A stretch of 64,000 nucleotides of DNA from DTU052 sp050951725 (GTDB taxonomy: Bacteria; Bacillota; Syntrophomonadia; Syntrophomonadales; DTU052): the NCBI GenBank assembly GCA_050951725.1, contig JBMNJO010000001.1:1054001-1118000 (forward strand), read 5' to 3'. The position numbers and the translations under genes were made by a program. Positions 1-7,667 of this stretch are shown here, piece by piece; within the stretch, counting starts at the first letter, position 1, and each line of letters opens with the position of its first letter. The notes beneath the pieces were generated by a model that was not told the DNA's origin, searched no databases, and worked only from the letters and a program-made list of their open reading frames with translations.

Positions 1-2
1 AG

Positions 3-278
3 CTAGGAAGACCGCCAGCGAAGGCTCTTATGAAAAAAGCTGAAAAACGTATTGAAAGACAAGACGCCCGGAACCGCAATGCCATAGAAGGCAAATTTGG
101 CGAAGGAAAAAGAAAATATGGACTGAATCGTATTGCTGCAAAGTTAAAAGAAACAGCAGAGAGCATGATAATGTTACAATTCCTGGTAATGAACTTGGAG
201 CATAAGCTCAGAGTTCTTTTTGTCCAAATTTACTACTGGATATATTGTCTTAGGAATAGGCCGATTTTTGTTGGTTGA
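3..278 (+). CDS. IS5/IS1182-type transposase, C-terminal fragment cut by window edge
   Basis: The frame is open from base 3 and continues off the left edge. It carries the C-terminal catalytic block of IS5/IS1182-type DDE transposases: an LGRP segment, then RNAIEGKFGEGKRKYGL, whose glutamate is the last member of the DDE triad, then a KLKET and FLVMNLEHKLRVLF tail. An ATG at 30 is internal and should not be taken as a start. The family name rests on recalled motif resemblance. Completeness of the element cannot be judged because its 5' part lies outside the window. Confidence 0.75.
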   Translation, partial: LGRPPAKALMKKAEKRIERQDARNRNAIEGKFGEGKRKYGLNRIAAKLKETAESMIMLQFLVMNLEHKLRVLFVQIYYWIYCLRNRPIFVG

Positions 279-416
279 TAAAATTTCGGGGTTTGGCTAG
301 CAAGCCCTATTTAGACGAATAAATAAACTCGAAAAGTCCTAATGGTAATATTTACAGCTTACTCGACCGATTCAATAATCCTGCTTGTGCACACCTATCG
401 AATACTTATTGCCCCC

Positions 417-558
417 AAAAAACAAATAACCCAAAACCGCCCTATACTTAGGAGTTTTGGGGATTTCCTAAGGCAACCCGGCTACCTTAAATCCAAAATG
501 AGAAGGCCCGTGGCTTTGCGTCCTTTTCTCTCGAAAAGTTTGCCTTTTAAGTATTCGG
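417..558 (-). promoter_or_regulatory. c-di-GMP-I (GEMM-I) riboswitch with intrinsic terminator
   Basis: Read on the minus strand, 548-470 shows the GEMM-I landmarks in order: AAAGGCAAAC, a GAGA tetraloop, GGACGCAAAGCCACGGG, and the receptor-side GGTAGCCGGGTTGCC. ATACTTA at 554-548 can pair with TAAGTAT at 450-444 as an extended P1. TAAGTAT overlaps the 3' arm of a CTTAGGA/TCCTAAG hairpin and lies in the loop of a terminator formed by CCCAAAAC (461-454) and GTTTTGGG (437-430), followed by a T run at 422-417. This is a plausible switch between alternative folds. The minus-strand downstream side meets the transposase fragment within about 140 bp, so no controlled gene is visible in the window. 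Confidence 0.85.
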
Positions 559-574
559 TTATAACAATCACAAT

Positions 575-739
575 TTCATTATACTTCCATAATCTCGCTC
601 GTCAATCCTTATTTTTTCTCTTTGTGAAGGACTTACCTTTACTCCTGTTTATCAAAAAGCCTCAACCTATCTTGATTGACGGTAAATTTCTGTCCCGTTC
701 CATCAATTTCTTCCGGTGCTCCCCAGCATTTTCCATGGC
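575..739 (-). pseudogene. Decayed duplicate of the 3' end of the ankyrin-repeat gene
   Basis: About 165 bp here align with 1101-1265, which holds the last codons and downstream flank of the ankyrin gene. Both contain CATAATCT, CTCGTCAATCCTTAT, TATCAAAAAGCCTCAA and CAGCATTTTCCATGGC. The copy has a one-base deletion after the AMENAG codons and many substitutions, so it no longer encodes the tail, and the stop codon equivalent is changed. It is a remnant of a local duplication, directly upstream (minus strand) of the c-di-GMP riboswitch. Confidence 0.75.
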
Positions 740-839
740 ATTATATAATTCAACTGAAGACCGCAAGTGCTTTTGGGTATAGTCTGTTGACGTTATCTTT
801 TGAGCCAGTGTAAGCAAAAAGGCATTAGGAAACTGTATC

Positions 840-1010
840 TTGGAACCTCTTGGAACCTCCTAGAACCTCGAATTATCAACGCCTTTTCCAAGGGTTCCAT
901 GGTTCCAATATAATAAATAATTATTGGTATTAGGTAAAAAGGAGTATATATATGCGCGTATAGGTTATATGGAATTCTTGGAACCTTGGAACGCTTGGAA
1001 CCTTGGAACT
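840..1010. repeat. Iteron-like TTGGAACC repeats around an AT-rich core
   Basis: Three tandem 10-bp units of TTGGAACCTC (the third changed to TAGAACCTCG) lie at 840-869. Inverted units, TTCCAAGGGTTCCATGG and TTCCAAT, lie at 886-909, and four direct units around TTGGAACCTTGGAAC lie at 979-1009. An AT-rich stretch with little else occupies 908-965. The layout resembles iterons beside a replication origin of a plasmid or phage-like element. No replication gene is present, so the function is inference. Confidence 0.6.
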
Positions 1011-1169
1011 GGCAGAAATTTGTTAATGCCAAATCTAGACTGACCGAAAGCTGTCTGACTCAATCTCAACAATTTACCGCAGGTCTCGGTATCATTGAGT
1101 TCATTTCACTTTCATAATCTGGCTCGTCAATCCTTATCTTTTCTGTTTGTGGGGGACTTACCTTTACTA

Positions 1170-2387
1170 CTATTTATCAAAAAGCCTCAACATATCTTGA
1201 TTGGCGGTGAATCTTTGTCCCGATTCATCGATTTTTTCGGGTGTCACCCCAGCATTTTCCATGGCTTTTACGGTGAGGTCGCGGTCGGTCAACAAGGCCA
1301 GTTCGTAAGCCGTCCAGCCATCGACGGTCTTGAGATATGGATCAGCCCCTTTTTTTATCAACAATTGGACCGTCTTGGGGTGGCCGTCAAAAGCAGCACA
1401 CATCAAGGCAGTCCAACCCTCCCGGTTGCGGATATCGGGATCGGCCTTTTTGTTAAGCAGCATCTCCACAATAGTCAAGTTTCCTTTAAAACTGGCATAC
1501 ATCAGGGCAGTAACTCCCCATTCCTTTTCTTTTATATTTGGGTCAGCACCAGCCTCCAACAAGGCCCGGGCGATCTTGGAATCACCATGGTAGGCAGCAA
1601 CCATCAGCGGGGTCTCACCTTTTGGATTGGCAGCATCGGGCGAAGCACCGGAGGCTAAGATTTCTTCAACCTTCTTCAAATCCTGGTCCATGACCGCCTG
1701 AAGGAGTGGGGGCACAGTCTCCTTACCAGTCGGGGCAGCGGGGGCAGAAGGCCCTTCCGGATCCTCAGTTCCACCGACCGGGGCCTTCGGTTCTGCGCTC
1801 GTCTGAACCCAGGGCAACGGCGGGATCAGGTCATAGCGCCAGCAGTATCCCCCTACCAGGCCCAGAATCATAACCACCGCCAGGATAATCACCCACCTGG
1901 TGTTGACCTTCAATTTATTCTTCGGTTTCCGATGCTGAATGGTAAAGGGATCAGAAACCGGGGTGGGGGGTATCTCCCAACGAATCTGAGGCTGAGCAGG
2001 CGCCGCCGGTTTAACGGGCGGAATCAGGAGTCTGGTCCGTTCCAAAACATCGTCCACTATAACATGGTCCACAGCCGGTGTTTCCGGTGGTGTCTTGCCC
2101 AAGCTACGGGGTATCGGCGATTCCACCGTTGCATGTTCCTGTTCAACTTCGACTGGCTTATCCACCGTAAGTTGGGATGTCAGTGACTCTACGGTTATCT
2201 TTTCGTGAGCCGCAGGTATATAGCTGCCCATGGATTCCTGGTACTCATCGAGTCCTTTAAGCAGCTCATCCACCCGGGCCTGAAGCAGTTCCATTTCGGT
2301 TGCCCGGCCATCTTCTTTTTGAAAAACAGCACTTCCGAAGAGTGGGTTTTTCTCGCCGTAAAAATCCAGGCACTCCTGCAGAACCAA
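1170..2387 (-). CDS. Membrane-anchored ankyrin-repeat protein
   Basis: The 405-residue product has an acidic, low-complexity N-terminal half, one transmembrane helix at about 165-182 (VIILAVVMILGLVGGYCW) and, after a Pro-rich linker, four to five ankyrin repeats from about 225 to 395 (GETPLMVAAYHGD, GVTALMYASFKGN and GWTALMCAAFDGH units). It should expose a protein-binding ankyrin domain on the outer face of the membrane. The first possible start in the window frame is a TTG at 2385-2387 with no good ribosome site, yet the frame stays open well upstream into the preceding DivIVA gene. It may be made by translational coupling or by a frameshift from that gene. Partner proteins are unknown. Confidence 0.75.
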   Translation of the reverse strand: MVLQECLDFYGEKNPLFGSAVFQKEDGRATEMELLQARVDELLKGLDEYQESMGSYIPAAHEKITVESLTSQLTVDKPVEVEQEHATVESPIPRSLGKTPPETPAVDHVIVDDVLERTRLLIPPVKPAAPAQPQIRWEIPPTPVSDPFTIQHRKPKNKLKVNTRWVIILAVVMILGLVGGYCWRYDLIPPLPWVQTSAEPKAPVGGTEDPEGPSAPAAPTGKETVPPLLQAVMDQDLKKVEEILASGASPDAANPKGETPLMVAAYHGDSKIARALLEAGADPNIKEKEWGVTALMYASFKGNLTIVEMLLNKKADPDIRNREGWTALMCAAFDGHPKTVQLLIKKGADPYLKTVDGWTAYELALLTDRDLTVKAMENAGVTPEKIDESGQRFTANQDMLRLFDK

Positions 2388-2398
2388 CCTGGCTTCGT

Positions 2399-2752
2399 TC
2401 AGAGAAGGCGGAGATTCCTCTGAAGCACTTCCCAGTAAAGACCCAGGGTCTGTTTCATCCGCAGGTGGGTGTACGCGAGCAGATGTTTGGCATCACCCTC
2501 TGCCTCTTCCCCCAGAACAGCGGCTTTGTGGCGGGAGAGGTCCAGGAGCTGATCGAGCTTCCCCTCGGCCTCCTTAAACATCTGTGACTGGGCCCGAATC
2601 TGGCGCAAAGTATCTTTCAGCCTCTCGTTCTGGCTGTACAGATTCTCAAACTCCTCAGCCAGTTCCTGCTGGAATACGACAACCTCTTCCTGGTCATAGC
2701 CGTTCAAGCCCCTTTCAAACTCCCGGTTTCTAATCTCCTGGGGCACAATCAT
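2399..2752 (-). CDS. DivIVA-domain protein
   Basis: The 117 residues begin MIVPQEIRNREFERGLNGY and continue as a coiled coil (QQELAEEFENLYSQNERLKDTLRQI), the signature of the DivIVA/GpsB N-terminal domain that recognises curved membrane and scaffolds septal or sporulation proteins. A GGGGGAA ribosome site precedes the ATG. The product ends twelve bases before the first start of the ankyrin gene. Reading the next frame across this junction would fuse the two products, so either they are a coupled pair or a one-base change split a longer DivIVA-TM-ankyrin protein. Role in polar localisation is inferred from the family. Confidence 0.75.
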   Translation of the reverse strand: MIVPQEIRNREFERGLNGYDQEEVVVFQQELAEEFENLYSQNERLKDTLRQIRAQSQMFKEAEGKLDQLLDLSRHKAAVLGEEAEGDAKHLLAYTHLRMKQTLGLYWEVLQRNLRLL

Positions 2753-2846
2753 CTAGCATTTCCCCCTAGTCCATAATCTTGTTTACGATATAGTCCGCTT
2801 TCGAACATACCAGCCGGAAAGTTAGCTATCTCAACACGGGTAACCG

Positions 2847-4505
2847 TTAATCAGCCGGCTGGTAGGTATTGAATATCCGATTTTCGTTAAAGTAGGTATA
2901 ACCTTCAGCCGTAGCATCCCCACCCACCGTTGAACGCACTATCAAGCTCAGGGGCCTGCCCATCTGGTTCTCGATCTCGTCTTCCATTTCGCGTACCGCA
3001 TTAGGCGATATCAACTCCGGACTGCGTACCACAGAAAGTACCATAATCTCGTCAGCATGCTGATAAAACTGGAGTTCCGTCATGATGGCTGCCGGAAATC
3101 TTCTCTGCAACTGTTCTCTCAGGCTGACCTCCACCTGATTCTTCATCTCCACTTGTGCGTCAAGCAAGGGCTGGTACCCGAACACTGTCTGCAGGAACTG
3201 ATCGGCATCAGCATTGCGAGTTATGACCGAGCGCACAATCAACCGGGTATCAGTTTGTAATTTCTCCCGCAGCACGGCTTGTAACGCCGAGACCTGGTCA
3301 GGATTAATAGGATAACTGTTTCGAACTACCGCCACCACTGAATCCGGTGAATCTGGAGCCTCTTGAATGATTTCCACTAGCTGGGCATTGGATATGGCTC
3401 GCAGTTCATCGGTCAGGATTCGGGAGAGTCGATTCATAAACTCGTGTTCAGCCCGCTGCTGGTTTCTCCGCAACAATTCCTGAGGATCTATAAATACCGG
3501 GCCATGAGAGTCACTGTCCTTGGATAACAATGACCGGACAATCAGGTAGCAGGCAGGATCAATCTCCTCCTGCAATACCTTTTCCATAGCACTTACCCGC
3601 TCCGGTCCTACCTCCTGAGGGGTGAGCACGGTTGACATAACTTCCAGACTGTTGCCATTGCGGTAATAATCGAGTTCTTCCAGATAAGCTCCAGGTATGA
3701 GGTAGAGTTGCTTTTCCAGTGAGACCCGGAGATCGTTTTCAAACCTTCTTTCTTCCACCATCGAAACCAGCGTCCCGGTCATGAAAACAGTAGCCAGTAC
3801 GAGCGCAATTACACTAATGCCAAAACGCCTGACAAACAGGTTCAGTGTATTCCCGTTTTCTGTCCTGTGGGACGTCAGTCCCGAAACAACAAATACTACG
3901 GCCGCGGCAAACTCGATACACAGGAAGTTAACCAGGAACAGGGATGCGGCTCCTCCGGCCATTGACCACTGACCAGTAGCCAGGTTTAATCCAACCGTAG
4001 CCAGCGGAGGGACGATAGCGGTAGCGATTGCCACCCCGGGCAGAGCTGGACTGATCTTTTCGTCAACCAGGGCGTACGCCCCGGCCAGACCAGAGGCCAG
4101 AGCCACAATGATGTCGTAAATGGTGGGCTGAGTACGAGCCAGGATTTCACTGCCGAAATCAGGACGGATCGGAACCAGACCGATGATGTATGATAGTCCC
4201 ACCGCCATCATTATGCCTATGATCTCCGCCACCAAGGCCCTGCGTAGCAAACTCGAATTTCCAGTAGACAAGCTCAGGGCTATACCGAAGATAGGCCCCA
4301 TAAGCGGAGCAACCAGCATGGCTCCGATAACTACTGCAACACTGTTCGACAAGAGTCCAAAAGCGGCGATTATCGTGGAAAGGCAGACCATCAAATGGAA
4401 TGATGGAGATGGTGAGGATAGATCCGTTATTTTTTGATATATTACCCGGCGCTGCTCCTGCGGCATCCGGCGACGGTTGAACAGTTCCGTCCATTCTTTT
4501 GACAT
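2847..4505 (-). CDS. DUF389 (TIGR00341-like) membrane protein
   Basis: The N-terminal half has about six hydrophobic helices with the DUF389 signatures VAVVIGAMLVAPLMGPI and a later ATAIVPPLATVGLNLA. The C-terminal half is soluble, with three similar segments each ending in LIVRS followed by a short polar stretch, which look like an internal repeat. The family is of unknown function. I chose the ATG at 4503-4505 because GAGAGG lies about nine bases before it; a longer start at 4532 has no such site. The gene stands alone, divergent from the GreA/GreB-C gene. Confidence 0.8.
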   Translation of the reverse strand: MSKEWTELFNRRRMPQEQRRVIYQKITDLSSPSPSFHLMVCLSTIIAAFGLLSNSVAVVIGAMLVAPLMGPIFGIALSLSTGNSSLLRRALVAEIIGIMMAVGLSYIIGLVPIRPDFGSEILARTQPTIYDIIVALASGLAGAYALVDEKISPALPGVAIATAIVPPLATVGLNLATGQWSMAGGAASLFLVNFLCIEFAAAVVFVVSGLTSHRTENGNTLNLFVRRFGISVIALVLATVFMTGTLVSMVEERRFENDLRVSLEKQLYLIPGAYLEELDYYRNGNSLEVMSTVLTPQEVGPERVSAMEKVLQEEIDPACYLIVRSLLSKDSDSHGPVFIDPQELLRRNQQRAEHEFMNRLSRILTDELRAISNAQLVEIIQEAPDSPDSVVAVVRNSYPINPDQVSALQAVLREKLQTDTRLIVRSVITRNADADQFLQTVFGYQPLLDAQVEMKNQVEVSLREQLQRRFPAAIMTELQFYQHADEIMVLSVVRSPELISPNAVREMEDEIENQMGRPLSLIVRSTVGGDATAEGYTYFNENRIFNTYQPAD

Positions 4506-4685
4506 CTTCAGATATCCTCTCGGCATTTTCATACCTTAAGAATACTCTCTGCGTGACGGTAATCCTGCTTTTTTGTCGACGTCACCTGCATTGCAGGGGC
4601 ATATGTTGATGTACCTCCAGGTACAGATTGTTGGATCGTTCCAGAAACTAATACCACTTGTATTAAATGGCAGTGTCATACTCAA

Positions 4686-4714
4686 TTGACAATCATTGTA
4701 TCTTGTGGTATCTT
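4686..4714 (+). promoter_or_regulatory. Probable sigma-A promoter
   Basis: TTGACA at 4686-4691 and TATCTT at 4709-4714 are separated by 17 bases, pointing to the GreA/GreB-C gene about 95 bases downstream. The -35 is a perfect match and the -10 has four of six consensus bases. The gap between 4506 and 4808 holds nothing else that I recognise. Confidence 0.5.
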
Positions 4715-4808
4715 GACTGTAATGGGTGTTTCGCCGGACGGCCGGCGAAGCGCCCTCTAGTTTTATGTGGTATTTGTTAATTTATGACATTATGCTGGAG
4801 GTAATGGC

Positions 4809-5249
4809 ATGAAAGTCACTTTATCGCAAACTGTTTTTGAGCACCTGGTTAAACACCTGGTGAGGCTGGAGGAAGAAAGGGATAACCTGCTGGACCAGCT
4901 CTTTCCGCATATCTGCCGGGAGCGGACTGATTTTGAGCAGCAGCTGGACCAGTACGCCCAGCATATTAACCGCGTGATTAAGAACGCCAACAAGTCGGAT
5001 AATGACGACAATAACCTGCCTTTTGTTATTGTTGACAGTGATGTTTCCGTGCTGGACCTGAACCGGCAGAGACCGCTCAAGTTCCATGTAATCGGCCCCT
5101 GCCCCGGCAACAAAGCCAGCGGTTGTATATCATGCCTCTCTCCGGTGGGAAGGTCTTTACTGCTGCGCCAGGTAGATGATGAGGTGTCCGTGGAGGCTCC
5201 GGCGGGAACCTTCTTTTACCGCATTCAATCAATTACGCTGAGCGTTTGA
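4809..5249 (+). CDS. GreA/GreB C-terminal-domain transcription factor-like protein
   Basis: The 146-residue product has a helical N-terminal part (to about residue 60) and a C-terminal FKBP-like Gre domain, recognised from SPVGRSLLLRQVDDEVSVEAP followed by YRIQSI near the end. GreA family proteins enter the RNA polymerase secondary channel and stimulate transcript cleavage. Here the N-terminal coiled coil is shorter than in GreA and I cannot place the acidic tip residues, so it may be a Gre-like modulator (Rnk or Gfh type) rather than a true cleavage factor. GGAGGTAATGGC supplies a strong ribosome site. It converges with the hypE remnant. Confidence 0.7.
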   Translation: MKVTLSQTVFEHLVKHLVRLEEERDNLLDQLFPHICRERTDFEQQLDQYAQHINRVIKNANKSDNDDNNLPFVIVDSDVSVLDLNRQRPLKFHVIGPCPGNKASGCISCLSPVGRSLLLRQVDDEVSVEAPAGTFFYRIQSITLSV

Positions 5250-5256
5250 AGTGACT

Positions 5257-5551
5257 TCAACAAATCCAAGAAAGGCGTTCAGATTTCAACACCCCCCCAG
5301 GTATGGTTTCCACTCCAGTTTGGGCGAGGCCATCCCTGGGGGGCTCAGCGATAACCTTCCTGGCAGTAGCAAACTTTGCCACCTCCGGCAATTCATGCAG
5401 TTGTCCTCTTAAAACCCTTTGGCCCGCTCTGCGGCAACAAATATGAACATTCTGCCGTCATTGGCGAGATACAGCGGTCCCAGGCCCAGTATGTTACAGG
5501 CCTGTTTGTCCATGCTTCATGGTTAGCGGCTGTTCAATGCCGACCTGCCAT
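5257..5551 (-). pseudogene. hypE: Decayed 3' end of hypE
   Basis: Minus-strand frames directly downstream of hypB spell, in pieces, the C-terminal part of HypE: VGIEQPL, then in another frame ACNILGLGPLYLANDGRMF and FVAAERA, then in a third frame KVIAEPP ... QTGVE ... SERLSWIC with a stop, matching the conserved HypE tail that ends in an IC dipeptide. At least two frame changes and an internal stop separate them. The 5' two thirds of hypE, and hypF, hypC and hypD, are absent, suggesting a deletion that joined the end of hypE to hypB. It fills an otherwise empty 335-bp gap. Confidence 0.7.
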
Positions 5552-5585
5552 AACCAATTTTGGGTGATCAAGTCCGTTTTTGAAT

Positions 5586-6248
5586 TCATAAGTCTCTGTT
5601 CTTCCCCACCCGGTCTGTCAGCCACTCGCACCAAAGACCGAAACCCGCACCGGTTCTGGCTGATACCGGAAACAGAGCAGCAGAAGGGTTGATCTGTTTA
5701 ACATCCTCACCGAACCTTTCCAGGTTGAAATCGGTATAGGGCAGGAGATCCACTTTATTTGCCAGGACGACTTCAGCCTGGCGGAATACCAGGGGATACT
5801 TGGGGGGCTTGTCATTGCCCTCGGTCACACTAATTACCACTACCCGCAGACCTTCCCCCAGATCAAACTCCGCTGGACAAACCAGATTGCCCACGTTCTC
5901 AATCACCAGGAGGTCCATTTGGTCAGTTATCAGTTTTCCGAAGGCCTGGTTCACCATTTCCGCATCCAGGTGGCAGCCACCTTTGGTATTAATCTGCACC
6001 ACCGGTACACCCAACTGTTCAATCCGCCGCGCATCGCTGTCGGTGAAAAGGTCTCCCTCGATAATCCCTATTTTCAGCCGGTCTTTTAACTGGGTGATGG
6101 TCTGTTCCAAAATAGTGGTCTTGCCTGCCCCTGGTGAACCCATGAAGTTACAGGCGAGTATTCCAAGCTCCTTGAATATCGTGCGGTTGCGGCGGGCCAA
6201 CAGGTCATTGGCTTCCAGCACCTTATGTCCCAGGTCGACTCTGGTCAT
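5586..6248 (-). CDS. hypB: Hydrogenase nickel incorporation GTPase HypB
   Basis: This SIMIBI-class GTPase delivers nickel to the [NiFe] hydrogenase large subunit together with HypA. The P-loop GSPGAGKT is at 37-44 and the metal-binding KGGCHLD at 90-96 carries the Cys93-His94 pair at the dimer interface. An NKVD guanine-specificity motif lies in ANKVDLLPY. There is no N-terminal CCGC nickel site or His-rich store, so it is a minimal HypB of 220 residues. GGGGAGG precedes the ATG. It overlaps hypA by 26 bases, so translation is probably coupled. The hydrogenase genes lie 4 kb away on the other strand. Confidence 0.93.
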   Translation of the reverse strand: MTRVDLGHKVLEANDLLARRNRTIFKELGILACNFMGSPGAGKTTILEQTITQLKDRLKIGIIEGDLFTDSDARRIEQLGVPVVQINTKGGCHLDAEMVNQAFGKLITDQMDLLVIENVGNLVCPAEFDLGEGLRVVVISVTEGNDKPPKYPLVFRQAEVVLANKVDLLPYTDFNLERFGEDVKQINPSAALFPVSARTGAGFGLWCEWLTDRVGKNRDL

Positions 6249-6600
6249 CTAATGCCTCCCCTTCATAGTAATCTACATAGAGCTCTCGGCCAGATACAAT
6301 TCTAACCTGATCGGCCCGGCAGAGCGGGCAGGTAAAGCGCCTGCCGGGAAAACGATGTCCACACATGCCGCACTGGCACTCCAATGGACGCTCCTCTATC
6401 TCCAGGACGGTCTGGTGAAACATCCCCTGGAACATGTCATGTTCCACTAAGGCCGCAAAAGCAAACCTCAAGCTCTCCGGCAGTGCCATGGAAAGCTCGC
6501 CTACCACCAGTTTTATTCGCCTGACCGTTGACAGGCCCTGGTCCCTGGCACTCGTTTGCACCATCTGCAGAACATTTTCCATTAGACCGACCTCATGCAT
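6223..6600 (-). CDS. hypA: Hydrogenase maturation nickel metallochaperone HypA
   Basis: HypA binds nickel through its N-terminal MHE motif and passes it to HypB and the hydrogenase large subunit. I start it at the ATG of 6598-6600 so that the mature protein begins MHEVGLMENVL, which places His2 as the nickel ligand; a GTG nine bases earlier is possible but would bury it. The C-terminal zinc ribbon is visible as CQCGMCGHRF with a partner CPLC pair around residues 91-110. The length of 125 is a little above the usual 113-119. It leads the hypA-hypB pair. Confidence 0.93.
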   Translation of the reverse strand: MHEVGLMENVLQMVQTSARDQGLSTVRRIKLVVGELSMALPESLRFAFAALVEHDMFQGMFHQTVLEIEERPLECQCGMCGHRFPGRRFTCPLCRADQVRIVSGRELYVDYYEGEALDDQSRPGT

Positions 6601-6749
6601 CAGCCTCACCTGGTCTTTCCTGTTTTCACAAACGGTCTATACCAGAGTATTCCACTCCTGGTGGCTTTTCATATCACGTTGGGACGCACAATCCCGCCTC
6701 CAACCAAGCAAGTTCCGGCAGACGGAGCCCGCGTAAATCGCCAGATACC

Positions 6750-6782
6750 AAACAGCCCGGCTTTCTGAAAACCGGGCTGTTT
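6750..6782 (-). terminator. Intrinsic terminator of the betaine transporter operon
   Basis: AAACAGCCCGG and CCGGGCTGTTT form a GC-rich hairpin with a short loop, with T residues after it on the minus strand. It lies between the end of the permease gene and hypA, so it should stop transcription from the transporter operon. Confidence 0.75.
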
Positions 6783-6811
6783 CCCTGATAATCCTATGCT
6801 GCCGGGATAAC

Positions 6812-7663
6812 CTATCTCCGCGGTGGTTCCCATCTTTTAGCTATAGATTGGGTTATACGGTCAATAACGATGGCCAGCACAACAATAGCCCAACCGGCTT
6901 CGAAGCCTTTCCCCACATCTACCCGGTTGGTGGCCTTCAGGACCTCCTCTCCCAGCCCACCAGCCCCGATCATGCTGGCTATTACTACCATAGACAAGGC
7001 CATCATAGTCGTCTGATTGATTCCGGCCATGATGGTGGGCATAGCCAAAGGGAAGCGCACCTCCCGCATCATCTGCCAGCGCGAGGCACCAAAAACCAGG
7101 GCTGCTTCCTGTACCTCCCGGGATACCTGGCGAATTCCCAGGTTGGTAAGCCGCACAACTGGAGGCAGCGAAAAGATGACTGTCGCTATCACCCCCGGGA
7201 CCTTACCCAGATTAAACAGCATTAAGGCCGGGATCAGATAGACCATACTGGGCATGGTCTGCATCGCATCCAGAACCGGCGTATTAAAGGTATTGAAGCG
7301 GTCGGAAACGGCCATGGCAATACCCGTTGGTATGCCTAGTGCCAGCGAAATCAGCACGGCCACAACCACTATACCCAGCGTTTCCATTGCCACGTCCCAT
7401 AGCCCGAATACACCTATGGTAAAGATGAGCACTCCCGGAAGCAATGTCTTTAGCAGATCACGAGTAAGATACCAGGAGATTAATACCACGATAATTATCC
7501 AGGCCCACCAGGGAACCCACTTTAAGAACGCCTCAATATGCAGAAGCATCCCCAAGACCAGGTTGGTCAGGCCATCAAAAAACGGTTCCCATTCCACTGT
7601 CAGCCACTTGATAAACTTCGCTATATACGGTGCTACATGGTACTGCCACTCTTCAGGGAACAT
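6812..7663 (-). CDS. opuAB: Glycine betaine/proline ABC transporter permease (OpuAB/ProW type)
   Basis: The 283-residue membrane protein has an N-terminal periplasm-facing stretch followed by about six helices. It carries the family pattern GIPTGIAMAVSDRFN, the EAA loop EVQEAALVFGASRWQMMREV that contacts the ATPase, and MVVIASMIGAGGLGEEV near the end. It forms the channel for uptake of glycine betaine or a similar osmoprotectant. GGAGGTGAGCCG precedes the ATG, four bases after the ATPase gene. It is the last gene of the operon behind the c-di-AMP riboswitch. Confidence 0.9.
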   Translation of the reverse strand: MFPEEWQYHVAPYIAKFIKWLTVEWEPFFDGLTNLVLGMLLHIEAFLKWVPWWAWIIIVVLISWYLTRDLLKTLLPGVLIFTIGVFGLWDVAMETLGIVVVAVLISLALGIPTGIAMAVSDRFNTFNTPVLDAMQTMPSMVYLIPALMLFNLGKVPGVIATVIFSLPPVVRLTNLGIRQVSREVQEAALVFGASRWQMMREVRFPLAMPTIMAGINQTTMMALSMVVIASMIGAGGLGEEVLKATNRVDVGKGFEAGWAIVVLAIVIDRITQSIAKRWEPPRR

Positions 7664-7667
7664 CGGC

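Noticed and set aside
342..782. 146-codon plus-strand frame
   Set aside because: It runs antisense through the c-di-GMP riboswitch and the ankyrin-tail duplicate and has no ribosome site or motif.
793..1032. 79-codon minus-strand frame across the TTGGAACC array
   Set aside because: Its composition follows from the iterons and AT-rich core; no protein family is evident.
5293..5343. Inverted repeat CCCCCCAGG/CCTGGGGGG as a terminator or operator
   Set aside because: It lies within the decayed hypE sequence, has a 23-base loop and no T tract, so I treat it as chance within the remnant.
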